From assembly GCA_021399435.1 (NCBI GenBank), contig JAJTUP010000002.1, forward strand, positions 1,860,001 to 1,924,000: DNA of 64,000 nt, given 5' to 3'. Shown here one piece after another: positions 43,216 through 55,221 of this stretch (positions are counted from its first letter, which is position 1; every line of letters begins with the position of its first letter). The position numbers and the translations under genes were made by a program. Below the pieces are notes generated by a model that was not told the origin of the DNA, did no database searches, and saw only the letters and a program-made list of their open reading frames with translations. Origin of the DNA: Diaporthe sp. PMI_573. Lineage: Eukaryota > Ascomycota > Sordariomycetes > Diaporthales > Diaporthaceae.

Positions 43216-44328
43216 TCACCAACCGGCAATCCAATTTGTCGTGAGCTGCACTCCCACGTCCGCTGCCTCAGCGTCCCAATTATCAGACACAAACAGTTCA
43301 GCGATGCGCTTTGCATTCAAGATATCCTCGTCCTCGAGCGGTGCAGATCTCATTCGCGGTGGCACTTTCCACAATTCGGCAATAGCCGCTGTGGGCACGG
43401 TAAAGAGACCTGGGCCCACTGCACCGTCCAGAGTCAGCTACCGAAGCACTGGGTCACAGACCATGAATAGAAAATAATTGTGATCGAATTTGTCAAATTC
43501 CAGTCCGGAAGCTACTTACTAATTGGACCATATACGTGGTATTCCCAGGGAAGATCACTGGCATGTGTCAATCACCTTCTTCAGCGCCTAAAGTGATGTA
43601 TCTTGGAATATTGGAAATCATAACAGATTGAGAACCGTAAAAGGAAAGTACTTGTGCTAACCGATTGTGAACCCTTTTGGCCGGGGGTCCTCGCAAGCTG
43701 TAGTGATCTACACAGTATAGCTCGTTTTGGATCAATGTTGTGTCGAAAACAGCAATCCGTCCAGTGTCATCGTTAGCAGACCCAGCAAAGAGGTAAGCCG
43801 CCATGAGGGAGGGAGTCCACGAGCTGAATGGTGACAGGATATCTATTGCCCCGACGAGATGCTTCTGCATGTGGTCCGGGTTCCGCCGCAGGTATTCAGC
43901 GAGCGGCCTTCTCGGTAAGCCATCTAGTACGAGTTAGTCACCTGCTACGGATCCTAAAGTGATGCGTTCTGGGACATTCCAAAAACTGAAAGACGGGAAT
44001 CTATGAAAGGAGAAGAATGGTACGAACTCGAGTGGTCTAGGAAGTAGTGGGGTATGATGCGATCCTCCATGTTCAGTCTCTTGTTGAAACGACGGAGCGT
44101 GGCGCCACCAGACTTGTCAGTGAAGCATCGGAAGAGGAAGCGTGGGAGGTCTCTGTTCTCCATCCTGGCTTGTCTTTCTGCCAGCGTGGGAGGAGCAGGA
44201 GGCTGTCCGACCAGAGGGCCGTTAACGAAGTGCCAGGGGAAACTCTGCCCTAATGGTGAGCGTTGATGACCATACTCGTCTTCTGGATCATCTTCTTCAA
44301 CCGGGTCCTCTCGAAACAAAGCTCTCAT
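43216..44328 (-). CDS. DUF7587-like fungal protein, 267 aa, 4 exons
   Basis: Minus-strand exons: 44328-44028, 43923-43662, 43557-43520, 43418-43216; introns of 104, 104 and 101 bp. The joined protein has the layout of fungal proteins with a DUF7587-type domain: LPRFLFRCFTDKSGGA, then IIPHYFLDHSN, AIDILSPFSSWTPSLMAAYLF, a strand IAVFDTTLIQNELYCVDHY, and EYHVYGPI made by the very short third exon (38 nt). Such domains occur near fungal incompatibility or effector-like genes; activity unknown. The donor used for exon 2 (GTTAGC) is not optimal; it was chosen because only that choice keeps the frame into EYHVYGPI. The frame is open 11 codons upstream of the ATG without another ATG, so an upstream exon is possible. 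Confidence 0.6.
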
Positions 44329-45177
44329 AATAGAGTGGGCTGATGTCTGGCATTGGTGCACTTGGACACGTTCTGCATCAATGGAGACTAGTTAGAGTCG
44401 TATGTATATACGTTGGAGAATAGTATTGATCGGGCTTATCACATATCGCACTGGCATTGGGACTTGAATGTCTGAGTGTCCTCGTGGCATCAATATCTGG
44501 CTTGATTCCGCACAAGACAAATTGAGGCTTTGTTTTAAGACCTATGCCCAAGACAATGTGTGAGTTCCACGTCTCCCTCGAACCCGTCTGGCGCGTCCCT
44601 ATGAATCGACCATTGCCGAGTTGGCAAAACAGGTGATTTTATCCAAGTCTACCTGCCCGGCTAAATATCCAATTCAGATGTCACTGGTCTCAATCCTATG
44701 AGGAAAGCTACTGGGTGTAAGTCACCCCCCTGCAGCAATCAGTGGAGCCCCCCGCAGTCAGGTACCGCACCACGCTGCACAGCTCCAGTTCCGCACGCCA
44801 CTTCCCGCGACGCCCCAAGCCGAGAGACCCTGTCCCTGGAGTTACAATTTGGCGACCTGTCCTTTGATTGACAGATCCGTCCCAAGAGCTCCAGTTTCCA
44901 CAAGCTGACGACGCCAACAAACCACGCCCATTCCTCCACAAAGGGCCCAATTGCATGACCCAGATCTCTGAGCAGGCATATATGGGGACGAGGTGACAGA
45001 TTGCGACTTTTTCTGGAGTTGCGCATACCGTGGGTCGGCTGCCAAAATCTCGCGGCGCAACTCTCTCGACCGACACCTTCGACCACCGAACTGAGCACAA
45101 AGACCCAATCCAACCACAGAGGCGCGACCCAACACGATATCCTTCCGACCTGAAAGAGGTCTCTCCCTCGGCCAGCC
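44329..45177. other. Divergent intergenic region
   Basis: About 0.85 kb between the DUF7587-like gene and ERV41. Overlapping minus-strand frames at 44708-45228 are GC-driven and show no family features. Expected to hold both promoters. Confidence 0.5.
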
Positions 45178-46523
45178 ATGGCTTGGCAAAGTCCATATGA
45201 CAGTCCCTATCCGAACGCGGGCCCTCACAATCCCATGAACGGCTTCAAGGACCAGAACCTGGACGAGGATTCCTTTGGCCCAGTACCTGGCAACATCGTC
45301 AGCGCATTTGACGCCTTCCGTATGCTCTACCCTTGTCCCCAGGCAAAACAGAATACTTCTGGGGTCCTAGAAACTGACAATTTTCTCGTCTCCTCGCAGC
45401 CAAATCGAAACCTCAGTATGTCACCAGGACCGCGGGCGGCGGAAAATGGACCGTCGCAATGATCTTCGTCACCCTCATCCTCGTCTGGTCCGAGCTGTCG
45501 CGGTGGTGGCGCGGCACCGAGCAACACACGTTCGCCGTCGAGAAGGGTGTGGGCCACGATATGCAGATCAACCTGGACACAGTCGTGAGGATGAAGTGCT
45601 CCGACCTGCACATCAACGTCCAGGACGCCGCCGGCGACCGCATCCTAGCCGCCTCCAAATTCAAGCGCGACCCCACCACGTGGTCCCAGTGGGTCGACAT
45701 CAAGGGCAACCACAGGCTCAACAGAGACCAGCACGGCAAGATTGTCACGGGCGAGGGTCACGAGGAAGGCTTCGGAGAGGAGCACATCCATGACATTGTG
45801 CGGCTGGGTGGAAAGAGGGCCAAATGGGCCAAGACGCCGAAGCTGCGCGGCCCCAGCGATAGCTGTCGCATCTTTGGGAGCCTGGACCTGAATAGGGTCC
45901 AGGGCGATTTCCACATCACTGCCAGGGGCCACGGGTACATGGAGTTCGGGGAACACTTGGACCATAACTGTAAGCCCTACTGCGATGCGACTGACAATGT
46001 CCTATACCATACTCTTGAGCTCTACTTCTGACTGGCCCTCGCACATACAGCCTTCAACTTCTCGCACATCGTCAACGAGCTCTCGTTCGGCGGCTTCTTC
46101 CCATCGCTTGAGAACCCCCTCGACCGGACCGTCAACGTGGCCACGAGCACCTTCCATAAGTTCCAGTACTTCGTGTCCATAGTGCCAACTGTCTACAGTG
46201 TCGGGCCGGCTAGCCCGTACAACGACAACACCTTGTTCACGAACCAGTACGCCGTCACCGAGCAGAGCGCCGAGGTCAACGAGCGCGTCATCCCGGGCAT
46301 CTTCGTCAAGTACGACATCGAGCCCATTCTCCTGCAGATCGAGGAGTCGAGGGATAGCTTCCTGGTGTTCCTCGTCAAGGTCATCAACATCCTCAGTGGT
46401 GCGCTCGTCGCCGGCCACTGGGGCTTCACGCTCTCGGAGTGGGCAAAGGAGGCATGGGGCAGGAGGCGCAGGAGGCACACCGGCATGATTGGTGTCAGTG
46501 AGAAGGATGCTTATCGTGATTAG
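45178..46523 (+). CDS. ERV41: COPII vesicle protein Erv41 (ERGIC-2 family), 394 aa, 3 exons
   Basis: Cycles between ER and Golgi with Erv46 and retrieves escaped ER proteins. Exons: 45178-45319, 45400-45969, 46051-46523; introns of 80 and 81 bp, the first with a CTGAC branch site. Exon 1 ends in SAFDAF, joined to PKSKPQYVTRT, a highly conserved ERGIC N-terminal motif. A first membrane segment (about residues 65-82, WTVAMIFVTLILVWSEL) is followed by the luminal domain with DLHINVQDAAGDRILA, SCRIFGSLDLNRVQGDFHITA, HNSFNFSHIVNELSFG and FFPSLENPLD. A second membrane segment lies near the C-terminus (SFLVFLVKVINILSGALVAG). Cytosolic tail is short and basic. Length and architecture fit Erv41. Convergent with the methyltransferase gene. 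Confidence 0.93.
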
Positions 46524-46704
46524 GTTTAGACGGAACAGAGCTATCCCACGTCTTTATTTGAGGATTTGAAACTGTCGGGATGCATTTATACCAATCTGAC
46601 ATATATAGAGCACTAGGAAGGCGTAAGGTCAAAATGGATTTGCGGTTTCTCTTTCACTCCAGCGCCCCTCAAGACTGATCCAGCGCAGACAGGGTACCCA
46701 GTCG

Positions 46705-48070
46705 TCAAGCTGCCGCGGGCTTGACCAGCCTCCCCCAGATACGCGGCATCAAATCATGCGGCTCCATGCTCGTCTCGATCTCGACACTTTGCCAGACACC
46801 AGCCCCGACCAACGCCTCCTTGGTGACCCGGTCGAGCCGACACCCACCGAACACACTCGGCCAGACTAAGCCCCAAAGCCCTGGAAGGAGGCGAAGCCAA
46901 TGGTCAGTTTGTTCCATGTTTGGCGGTAGATGATGCTTGCGCTGGCTTGAAGATAAGAGTGACTCACACTGTACAGCCCTCGTCACCACATCCGTATTCC
47001 GACAATGCTCCCAGAAAAGGAGCTCGCCGCCGGGCTTCAGCAGCCGGTACAGATGCCGAGCCTGCTCCTCCGGGTGCGGGACAGAGCACTGCCGGATCAC
47101 CTCACATTACCAAAAGCCATCCAATTCGGTCTAGCTCGCTTGCGACAGAAAGTGGGAGCAGAGGGGCAGAAAGACTCACCAGCACCTGCATGCAGACAAC
47201 ACAGTCGATGCTCCCCTCGACGACGCCAAACCGCGCCAGCGCCTCGCCGTCCTCGACGCTGCAGGGCACGAGCGTGTACTTGCCGTCCAGGCCCAGCGCC
47301 GTCTCCCGCAGGCGGTCGTTGAAGGCCGGGGCGAAGGCCGTGTTGGGCTCCACGCCGTAGGCGTGGGCGACGCGCGCGGCGTTGAAACGATCCAGCTGGG
47401 TGCCTGCCCCGGGCCCGAGGTCCAGGACTATGCCGTGAGCCGCTGCGACGAGGGAGGGAACGGGGGTGGTGGACTCGAAGGCTATGAAATTGTGGCCTGG
47501 GGGACGGACTGTCAGTGAAAATAACGGCGTTTTATCTGCGGGAAGCCGGTGGTCTGCGGTACAGGGTGCGAGGGCTCAGGCATCTGTAAATTGGGGCGGG
47601 CCTTGATCTTGTGCTAAGTGCGGGAGTGGCGGGGCGTCCAGGGGTGTTGCTTCTGTTTGGTTGCCCGAATGAGGACTCCATGTTGATGCCGAATACAGGT
47701 GCAGTGACAACGGTGCGGAGGATGGAAAAGCGCTCGACCCACGTTGTGCCTTGTAGAATTCGGCGAAGGCGTGATCACGAACATCCTTGTTTCTGAAGAG
47801 CACGCCGAGCTGACCTCGGCGCAGGCGGGCCCAAATATCTTTGAGGTAAACTATCAACGAGTAAGCGAGGAACAGAAATGAGGCGTCTCCTGAGTATGAC
47901 TGTGACGAAAATGCGAATCGCCCTTGGGGCCAATGGAGATGAGAGAAGAAACTCGACTTACACCAGGCTGCACTCTGGAATCGGGTACGGATACCGATAT
48001 AACCATTCAGCCTCGCCCGAAGGCCTGGTGGCAGAAAACCTCGTGGCAAAGTGGTATCAGGGGAAGACAT
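46705..48070 (-). CDS. Class I SAM-dependent methyltransferase (type 11 / METTL7-like), 313 aa, 4 exons
   Basis: Minus-strand exons: 48070-47743, 47496-47180, 47088-46968, 46880-46705; introns of 246, 91 and 87 bp. An N-terminal hydrophobic stretch (SFLFLAYSLIVYLKDIW, about residues 60-80) suggests membrane association, as in this fungal group. The SAM-binding motif I is VLDLGPGAGTQ (about 130-140), followed by the acidic residue of motif II in VEPNTAF. Motif IV region is SIDCVVCMQVLCSVPHPEEQ, and the post-motif LYRLLKPGGELLFWEHC is typical of Methyltransf_11. The last exon restores WPSVFGGCRLDRVT. The first 55 residues are poorly conserved; a GTAAGT near their end could mark another intron, but the frame is open across it. 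Substrate unknown. Convergent with ERV41. Confidence 0.85.
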
Positions 48071-48655
48071 GCCTGGGAAGGTAAAACGTCTCAGGAGAAA
48101 CACGAATAAATTTGGAGGCGGATAACTCGCGCAGCTGCGAAGGGGACCCGGGGGGGGGGAATTGGAAAATGAAAACGAGGAGGAACACAGTGTGTGTTCA
48201 CGGGCCAGACATGAGGGATGAAAATAGAGGATGATAAACATGCACGGCTTTTATACCATGGACGAGCAGGGGAAACGGGGCGTGTAAGTCCCGTCACAAT
48301 GTTGACCCGCGCCGGTAAGGGAGAAAGAAGAGAACGACCGAGAGAGATATTGAGGTGGGAGTGGGCTGCCTGCTCACTATCTGCGGAACCCCATGCCTCG
48401 TCCTGATCGCGGCCAATCGTCTGACACCGTTCCAAAGGAACCCCTGTCATCTGCCCTATGATACCATGGCTAGACCAGCCCAAAGATCACGCAGCGGAGG
48501 CTCCGGGTGTTGCTCGCTGGGAAACAGTTGTATTTTGTCTATACATTGGATGCAACCTTGCCATCTACCAGACTCCCATGCAGAAAAGTAGGTATCGTAA
48601 GTCTATTTCATATCGAAGCCGGACACTGCACCACCAGTCCCGCGATGCCCGATGG
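48071..48655. other. Intergenic region, no gene seen
   Basis: 585 bp between two minus-strand genes; should hold the methyltransferase promoter and the 3' end of the ABC1 kinase transcript. A G-run lies near 48150-48158. Confidence 0.6.
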
Positions 48656-50552
48656 TCACAGCCCCATCATGTTCGTCGTGTTGAAGCCTGCCATTCTCTT
48701 GACCATGAGCCAGAGCTCAAACGCCTTCAGCTTGACCTCCACCCGAAGAAAGCCCAGCGACGCGGCGATCAGCCTCAGCGTGTTGGGCGGCCACAGGTAC
48801 GACCCATGTTGTTTGATCTGCTCGAGCTGCTCGTTGAACACCGTCCTCATGCAGTACCTCGCCAGGATGAGAAAGTTCCTGATCGGCCCCTGCCGCGTGT
48901 GCAGGCTCTCATCGAGGCTACGGGTGAGGTCGTTGGTCTTGAGGATCAGGAGGATTATCCTCGGCACCTGGCCCAGTAGCTGGATCAAGTCCTCAAGCAG
49001 GCCCTCCTGAAGGGCGCCGGACATTGTCTTCTGCTCATCCGGCGACTTGGGCTTCATGATGGACGACTGGACCACCGTGAAGTCGCGGCCAGTAATGGCG
49101 GATGCGAACAGTGGGAACTGCTCGTCCGTGATGCCGGCCACGTCCTTGGTGTGCTCCTTCATGCGCTCCAAATCGCCGTCCAAAAGCGCCAGCCACATCT
49201 TCGCGTATGAGCGGCGCATGCTGGTCTCTATATCGCGATAGAGTCCATGGTCGTATAGGATCACATCGAAGTTGGCGCCGTACCGCCGCGAGTCGTTCTT
49301 GCGGATGGAGATGTTGCCGCCGTGTGGGTCACAGTGGAGTGGTGCGCCGTCGCCGAAGATCATCTCATTGAATATGTGGGCCAAAGTGGCTGACACCTCG
49401 TCGCGGTCTATGCCTTGAGAGTCGAGATATTCCAGGTCGTCCAGCCGGTGGCCAGATTCGCAGGCCATTACGAGGATCCGCTTCTTCGCCCAGATGACCG
49501 AGGGGATGACAAGCGGTATTTTCGGGTACTTGGCGAAGTACGCCTTCGTGCGCATCGCGTTCTCGGCCTCGCATTGAAAGTTGAGTTCCTGGGGCAGTGA
49601 TGCATCCATCTCCTTGGACAGCCATTCTAGATCGTATTCCGGGAAGAACCTCTTCAATGTTGAGAACGTAAACCTCGTCAGGGCCAAATCGAGGGGGGCC
49701 CAACTCGCCAGTGTTGGATGTTGCACTTTGACCGCGACCTTCTGACCCGTCTCCTTGATTGTGGCCAAGTGCACCTGGGCTAGTGAAGCTGCACCGATCG
49801 GCTCGCGGGAGAATTCGGAAAAGTAGTCGGACAGGTCCTCCCCTGTGTCTCTCCTGAACATTTCTTCGATCGACTCCATCGAGGAGACTGGGCACTTGTC
49901 CTGTAAGGGAATGAATGTCGTCGTCCACTCGGTCGGTAGGAGGTAGTTCATGGCACTCTGCAAGCAGGTCAGCGGCTTCGCTTCGTTATAACCCTGGGTA
50001 GATGGTGTAGAGCGTACGAGGTGCTGTCCCAGCTTGATGAATATTCCGCCATTCTTCTCAAGAACCCTCAGTGTCCTCTCGGCACTTCTCTTGTGGCAGC
50101 TCCTTAGCATCGAGCTCTTCTCCTCTTCATCGTGGACCTGGTCCCTCTGGTTCAACGTTGTTCGGTAGCTGGGCAAGACCAGGTCAGCTTCGAGGGGGAC
50201 GTGCGGTACAAGGAGCGACGAGAGCGACGCACTCGTTGATACAGATGAATAGGGCGGAAGCCACCCTCCCTGCCCTTTCTGCGCCTTCGTATGTGCCCTT
50301 GATGTCATCTGCCACTGTCAAGAGACCTATTCCAGCGGCCCCTCCGGCGTATAAGACAAGCTTCCTTCTTGGCTTCGTGCCCCGTCTCGTTGAGCTGCCG
50401 GATTGGAATCTCTTCCCAGAGCCGAGTTGTAGACGTATGGCCGTCTGGTTGGGGGCCGTCTTGACCAGCAAACCACGACATGATGTGCATGTCCAATGCG
50501 CCGGGCTGGTCGAGACGCGCCGGAGGAACGTCGACGATATTGAGGTGTTCAT
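48656..50552 (-). CDS. ABC1/UbiB-family atypical kinase, Mcp2-like (ADCK1-type), mitochondrial, 590 aa, 3 exons
   Basis: Minus-strand exons: 50552-50233, 50168-50018, 49957-48656; introns of 64 and 60 bp. The second intron has length divisible by three and no stop, so an unspliced reading looks open; splicing it gives the conserved GGIFIKLGQHLSAMNYLLP. The N-terminus is Arg/Ser-rich without acids (STFLRRVSTS...), a mitochondrial leader, followed by a membrane segment (KLVLYAGGAAGIGLLTV, about 70-86). The ABC1 core is complete: KxGQ as IKLGQ, the Ala-rich loop EPIGAASLAQVH, the lysine in KVAVKVQHP, HCDPHGGNISI and the metal motif DHGL. It matches fungal Mcp2/YLR253W, linked to inner-membrane lipid and ubiquinone homeostasis; substrate unknown. 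First true ATG is at 50552. Confidence 0.92.
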
Positions 50553-51311
50553 GCTCAAGAGGTGGAACGGTCATCCGGAGCGCTGCATGTTTGTCGAAGC
50601 AAGGCTAGACTGCATTAAACATAACTTCAGCTCGTCATCATTAAAACAAGGGGAAGGAAAATAGCGCGAGGGAGTTTGGTCGGAAGAAGAAAAAAAAAAA
50701 ACGAAATGTCGAAACTAGCCAGATTTCGGACAAAGTTGACGTCTTGCACATGCGGGTTTTTGCCAGCAGCAGCCGCGAATGGCCGATCATTCTCCTGTTC
50801 CCCAACAATCTTCATCGGGGGCCGTCGCATCGGCGGCTCCGATTTCTCGTCCCGGCCGAGGCTTGTTCATCGACTCCTAATAACTGGCCGTTTGTCTCCC
50901 AATTTGCGTTGAACTGCACCGCAAGAAACCTATACCAAAAGACGAAACCATTTGCAATCGTGTATAATTGTCTTCCTTGACTAATTGATGGTTTGTTTCT
51001 ACGTCGCTCAGTTTCAAGATTTTATAAGCAAACCCGGGCAAATCCCTTTTTCCCATCAAGTCCATGTCCAACATGCTTGTGAGCTTTTCGCTAAACGGCT
51101 CTCACCCCCGAAATCTCTACAGTGCCACCAAGGAATTTCGTCGTAGATCGGAGATCGGAATTGCTTCTCAACTTCGCATTGAAAGCGAGGTAGCTGAACA
51201 GAGACTCTGAGCAATGGGAAGGATCCCTAAGAATCAGTCTGCGGCCACGTGTGACGATGATATGATTTGCTTGTAGCAGCCCTGCGGCCTGCGGCCTGAC
51301 AGACAACCAAG
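50553..51311. other. Intergenic region, no gene seen
   Basis: About 0.76 kb with a poly-A run near 50690-50700 (plus strand). Expected to contain the promoter of the ABC1 kinase gene and the 3' flank of the F-box-like gene. Confidence 0.6.
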
Positions 51312-51839
51312 CTACTGCTTTGTCGGCTGCTCGACCTCTGTCGGCCGTGGTGATTCTGGCCTGGGGCTATGCAGAAACGACGCAGGACTCCGCAGTCTCG
51401 GGCTCGAGGGCGCAGAGTCGAGCTGTGCTGTCCAGTTCAGGATCTTGCTGCCCTTATACTTTGTCGGCTTCGAGCCAATGTCTGACCTGTCGTCCTCGAA
51501 ACCGTCCTCCGTGTCGGAGAGCTCCATTCCCCTCTGCGCATCGCGCTGCTCGACTTCGTGGTTCTCTTGCTCCAGCTGCCGCAGGGTGATTGTTGCTTTC
51601 TCTGGGAGTGGGCTCTGGGGCAGCGGGGTTGACCTCCCGTCCCTAGCGGGGTTGTTTCCACCTCTAACGTGTGCAGCTGGCGGTGGCGCAAGAAGGAGAC
51701 TCATACGGCGGCAGGTGAGTTTAAGCGACTTCTCATCAGAGCCATCGAGGCTGTTAGTTATGCCCTTGAGCACATCGACAGGAAGGGTAAGCAGTGAATT
51801 GTCGGCTGGGGCTGGGGCTGGGGCTGGGACTGAGGCCAT
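51312..51839 (-). CDS. Short F-box-like protein, 175 aa
   Basis: The first ATG giving a sensible protein is at 51839. After an Ala-Pro repeat (APAPAPAP, encoded by a GGGGCT-type repeat) the sequence LLTLPVDVLKGITNSLDGSDEKSLKLTCRRM matches the F-box pattern (LP-x2-[LVI]L-x10-L-x2-TC-R), so it may link a substrate to an SCF ubiquitin ligase. The rest is polar and apparently disordered: a Gln/Glu helix (TLRQLEQENHEVEQ), then acidic DTEDGFEDD and a Ser/Pro tail. No repeat domain for substrate binding follows, so it may be truncated or have unseen 3' exons. The frame is open upstream to 52043 with no F-box-like content. Confidence 0.6.
   Translation of the reverse strand: MASVPAPAPAPADNSLLTLPVDVLKGITNSLDGSDEKSLKLTCRRMSLLLAPPPAAHVRGGNNPARDGRSTPLPQSPLPEKATITLRQLEQENHEVEQRDAQRGMELSDTEDGFEDDRSDIGSKPTKYKGSKILNWTAQLDSAPSSPRLRSPASFLHSPRPESPRPTEVEQPTKQ
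51804..51828. repeat. Short GGGGCT repeat coding for Pro-Ala
   Basis: Four GGGGCT-type units at the 5' end of the F-box-like gene (plus-strand view), read on the minus strand as alternating Ala-Pro codons. Confidence 0.7.
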
Positions 51840-54165
51840 CTTGACGGTGTGTGCTTGTGTGAGAGGAGGGAAAGTGTAGGTAGTGAGGGAGGTGCCAATC
51901 AATGGCAGACGAGGTCGTCCTAATGCGCACGATCGGCTGGGCCAGTCGATGAGAAACAACACATCAGACACAGCGCGGATGCGCTGGCCATTAAGAGCGC
52001 CGCTTCGACAGCCGGGGCGGCACGCATGACGTCTGAAGACCATGCATCATCGTTGCTGGGCATCACTTGCGGCGTCTGATGTTTGATCTCGCCTCTGGCA
52101 GGCATGTCGACCCAACCAGCTGGGCAGGGCGAGTTGCTACCCTCTTGCCTGCCTCGCTCCTGATTTCCCAAGCTCTCGGTTCCGGTCCCGAGCTGTGCCA
52201 AAAGGTAGGCGGGCAGGCGCATGTATTGCTGATCTCGCAGCATTTTGGCCTCGCTGCCCTGTACAGAGTAAACTTCGGAGACGTATGCCGCTGCTTACAG
52301 CATAGATCTGCACCGAGGGGCCCACTGATGCAGCAATGAGATACGTACTCCCCTGACATCCTCGTCTCACCTACACCACTCGACTTTGGACTATGCAGTC
52401 GCTTAACGAAGATGCGTCGGCTATGCGAGGACCACGGTGACAAGCTTCTATGCATGCTAGATCTGACATGCCAGCTTTTTTTTCCTCCCCCGCCTTTCTT
52501 TCCTGGGATCTACCATGGTCTCACTTCCGGACACACAACAATCGTGCCTGGTTCTTTCTTGTCGACCATGGCAGGACTGGAGCACGGCCAAACTCCCATG
52601 AACAACCCACCCGCCCTATAGAGCCAATGAACCGGATATATCATGTCAGCTCAGCCCTGACTGGCTGTTAACAACGACCCCGTATATAGGTACTCGGACT
52701 CACATTTATATACGATTGGAGATTCCGGCTACGGGGCACGCTCCGTAATGGGCTACAATTCCTGTTGGAGTCGAAGAAGTACCGGCACACTTTCACAATG
52801 CTACCAACACAGACACAGCCTCCCGCTGACTCGCCAATGACATGACGAGAGAAATCGTAAATGGCTAGCATCTCAAGCAACAGGTCTCCCATGATGGTAT
52901 ATGGCGCGTTCAAATGCATCCGGAACAGTCGAAACGGATCAAGAGGAACGTTGAACCCAAGTTCTGGGCACGAATTGAAACGCGTGGTGCTTTTGTCCTT
53001 GCCGATGAATTCGGGGCTGAGCTTGTTGAATGGAGCATTGGAGTGCTTGGCTGATAATTCTCCCTCGCAGCTCAGTGACATAGCTGACGGGCAGTGATGA
53101 GGGTGTTTTACCCTCGGACGTTGGACTGATGTGCGGCAATCTACCTGCCCCCAGGCCCCACAAAAGCTGAACAGACGACTAAGTCTCGAAAAGGCAGTGC
53201 ATGCCGAGTACAGCAGAGTGCTTGTGCAGTCTCATTGTTTGTACAGCAGGTGGGTCCTTTAGAAACGGGTATAGGTGGTGCAGTGGATCCCACTCGATAT
53301 TTCCCGATTCTGACACTTCTCGCTACAGCACCCGTGCCCAGAGGAATCTGCCCATGATGATCCGGTCGTGGTGCAGCAAATGAAGAGACCATGGAGCAAG
53401 CCCACATCACAAATGGCCGCCTGGTCATGTCCTGCCCCTACATCATATGGATAACCTGGGAGGAATCTGCGCACACCCGCCTCTTTCACGCTCTAAGCCA
53501 CATCACATCGCAACCCCCTTCGCACCCCACTCACTCCCGTAAGCCAATTGCGCACCCCGCTATCAAGACGAAACGGCGCGTCCTCAGCAGAAGCAACGCT
53601 TGGCCACCCAGCTACCGGGCGAACCCAAACATCTTCGGCCTGACATACAGCATCATTCCCAGTACCTGAATTCTCCGTGGGCGGGACGCCCTTGACCAGA
53701 GCCAAGAGTCATGAGTGTGCATGATATCCACCCGGGTCCGGCCGGCGGCACGGCTGTGAACCCCTTGCCATACCACAATTGTTTGTCGGTCCTTGGGAGG
53801 AGATTGCCCTCTGACCACCTGCCAGCCACTTTTCGATCCTCCTCATTCTGCAGTCTAGAGTAAATAAGCTTGTTGTTCGTTTAATATGTCGACGGCGCCA
53901 CCCGGCCCCTGGATGGATCCCCTTGGGGATATTCCTGAATCCGGGGCATCGAGTATATCATACGGCCGTCTTGTCTGCCTCCATCCACCCTGAGTTGTTC
54001 GTCCATTTTGTGTCCTCAGTCCGTCCCGGTGTTGTCACTCTTTTGACCAAGAGATCTCCATCCGAGCCCTGCGTTCCTTACTTTCGTTAGCGGATAGACT
54101 CCTCGCCTCCTCTTTATATCGAATATTCGAGCATACTTCGTTGCACACACGTTCTCTTGGACAGT
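51840..54165. other. 2.3-kb intergenic region before the expansin-like gene
   Basis: Several short frames (for example 52668-53081 and 53141-53428, minus) show no conserved motifs and no working splice joints. The right end (about 54000-54165) is a CT-rich leader, as expected directly before the expansin-like ATG. Confidence 0.5.
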
Positions 54166-55221
54166 ATGAAGCTCCAAGCCGTGCTCTTCGCCATCTCGGC
54201 CGTCTGTGTTTCCGCGGCTCGTCCCGCGGGAAAGGGCCCAAAGCCTTCGTCTTCGGCGGCGTCATCCACTGCCCCAGCCGCAGTATTGGAGTCCCAGGCT
54301 CCAGTCGCCGTGGCAGCAGCAGCTCCGTCCTCTGTGGACTCGGACACATCGTCATCCAGTAGCTCGGCCAATGTCCGGAGCGCTGCAGCCGTATCCGGCA
54401 CGTCCACCTTCTATGGGGGAAACCTCAACGGGGGTACGTGCTCCTTCACCACCATGTCCGGTATCCCATCTGGGCTGTACGGCACGGCGTATTCTGGTTC
54501 CGTTTGGAACAATGCCGCCAAGTGTGGTTCTTGTCTTGAGGTGACCGGGCCCAACGGCAAGATCAAAGTCATGGTAGGCCGCCCTCCGCTCACAAACCCC
54601 ATACTTGGCCACAAGCTCACTTGGTCTTATTAGGTTGTCGACAAGTGCCCAGAGTGTGACCAAGGTCACCTGGATCTCTTCCAGGATGGTTTCGCAAAGA
54701 TCGGCTCCATTTCCGCGGGCCAGATCGCTACATCCGTAAGCAGCCATCATTTCCTTGTTGTACATCTCGTGCTGTTTCAAGCGCCTCTGTTCGTTTCGAA
54801 ATGGACTTCAAGACCTTCCATTTCTTGAAGGTCTGGAGAGCTTCAGGCAGTATCGTTGCCTTGTATTTTGCCGCACACAGAACCGCATGATTGACTCGGG
54901 TTGTTGCAGTATACAGAGGTGCCTTGCGGAATCTCTTCGCCCATTGTCCTACACAACAAGTCTGGCACCAGCGCATACTGGTTCTCCATGCAGGTCGTGA
55001 ACTCCAACAGGGCCGTGTCCAAGCTCGAAGTCAGTACCGACGACGGGAAGACTTGGCAGGCCACCACTCGAACGGACTATAACTTCTTTGAGAAGTCGAG
55101 CGGGTTCGGCACGAGCACCGTGGATGTTCGTGTGACCAGCGCGTCTGGTGGTACTATCAAAGTGAGCAAGGTCTCGGTTGCGTCGGATTCGAAGGTTACC
55201 GCGGCGTCGAACTTCTCCTAA
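54166..55221 (+). CDS. Secreted expansin-like (double-psi barrel) protein, 273 aa, 3 exons
   Basis: Predicted to loosen cellulose or chitin networks without clear hydrolysis. Exons: 54166-54573, 54634-54735, 54910-55221; introns of 60 and 174 bp. A signal peptide (MKLQAVLFAISAVCVSAA) is followed by a Ser/Ala/Pro-rich linker (about 20-75) likely O-glycosylated. The double-psi beta-barrel comprises TSTFYGGNLNGGTCSF, GTAYSGSVWNNAAKCGSCLEV and VDKCPECDQGHLDLF; the Asp in HLDLF is the residue aligned with the GH45 catalytic acid in expansins. Exon 3 encodes an expansin C-terminal-like beta domain (YWFSMQVVNSNRAVSKLEVS). Cys residues are paired as expected for an extracellular protein. It resembles loosenin/expansin-like proteins of moulds, and is shorter than swollenin because it lacks a CBM1. 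Confidence 0.88.

Noticed and set aside
44329..44361. Longer start for the DUF7587-like gene at 44361
   Set aside because: That codon is GTG; the ATG at 44328 is used.
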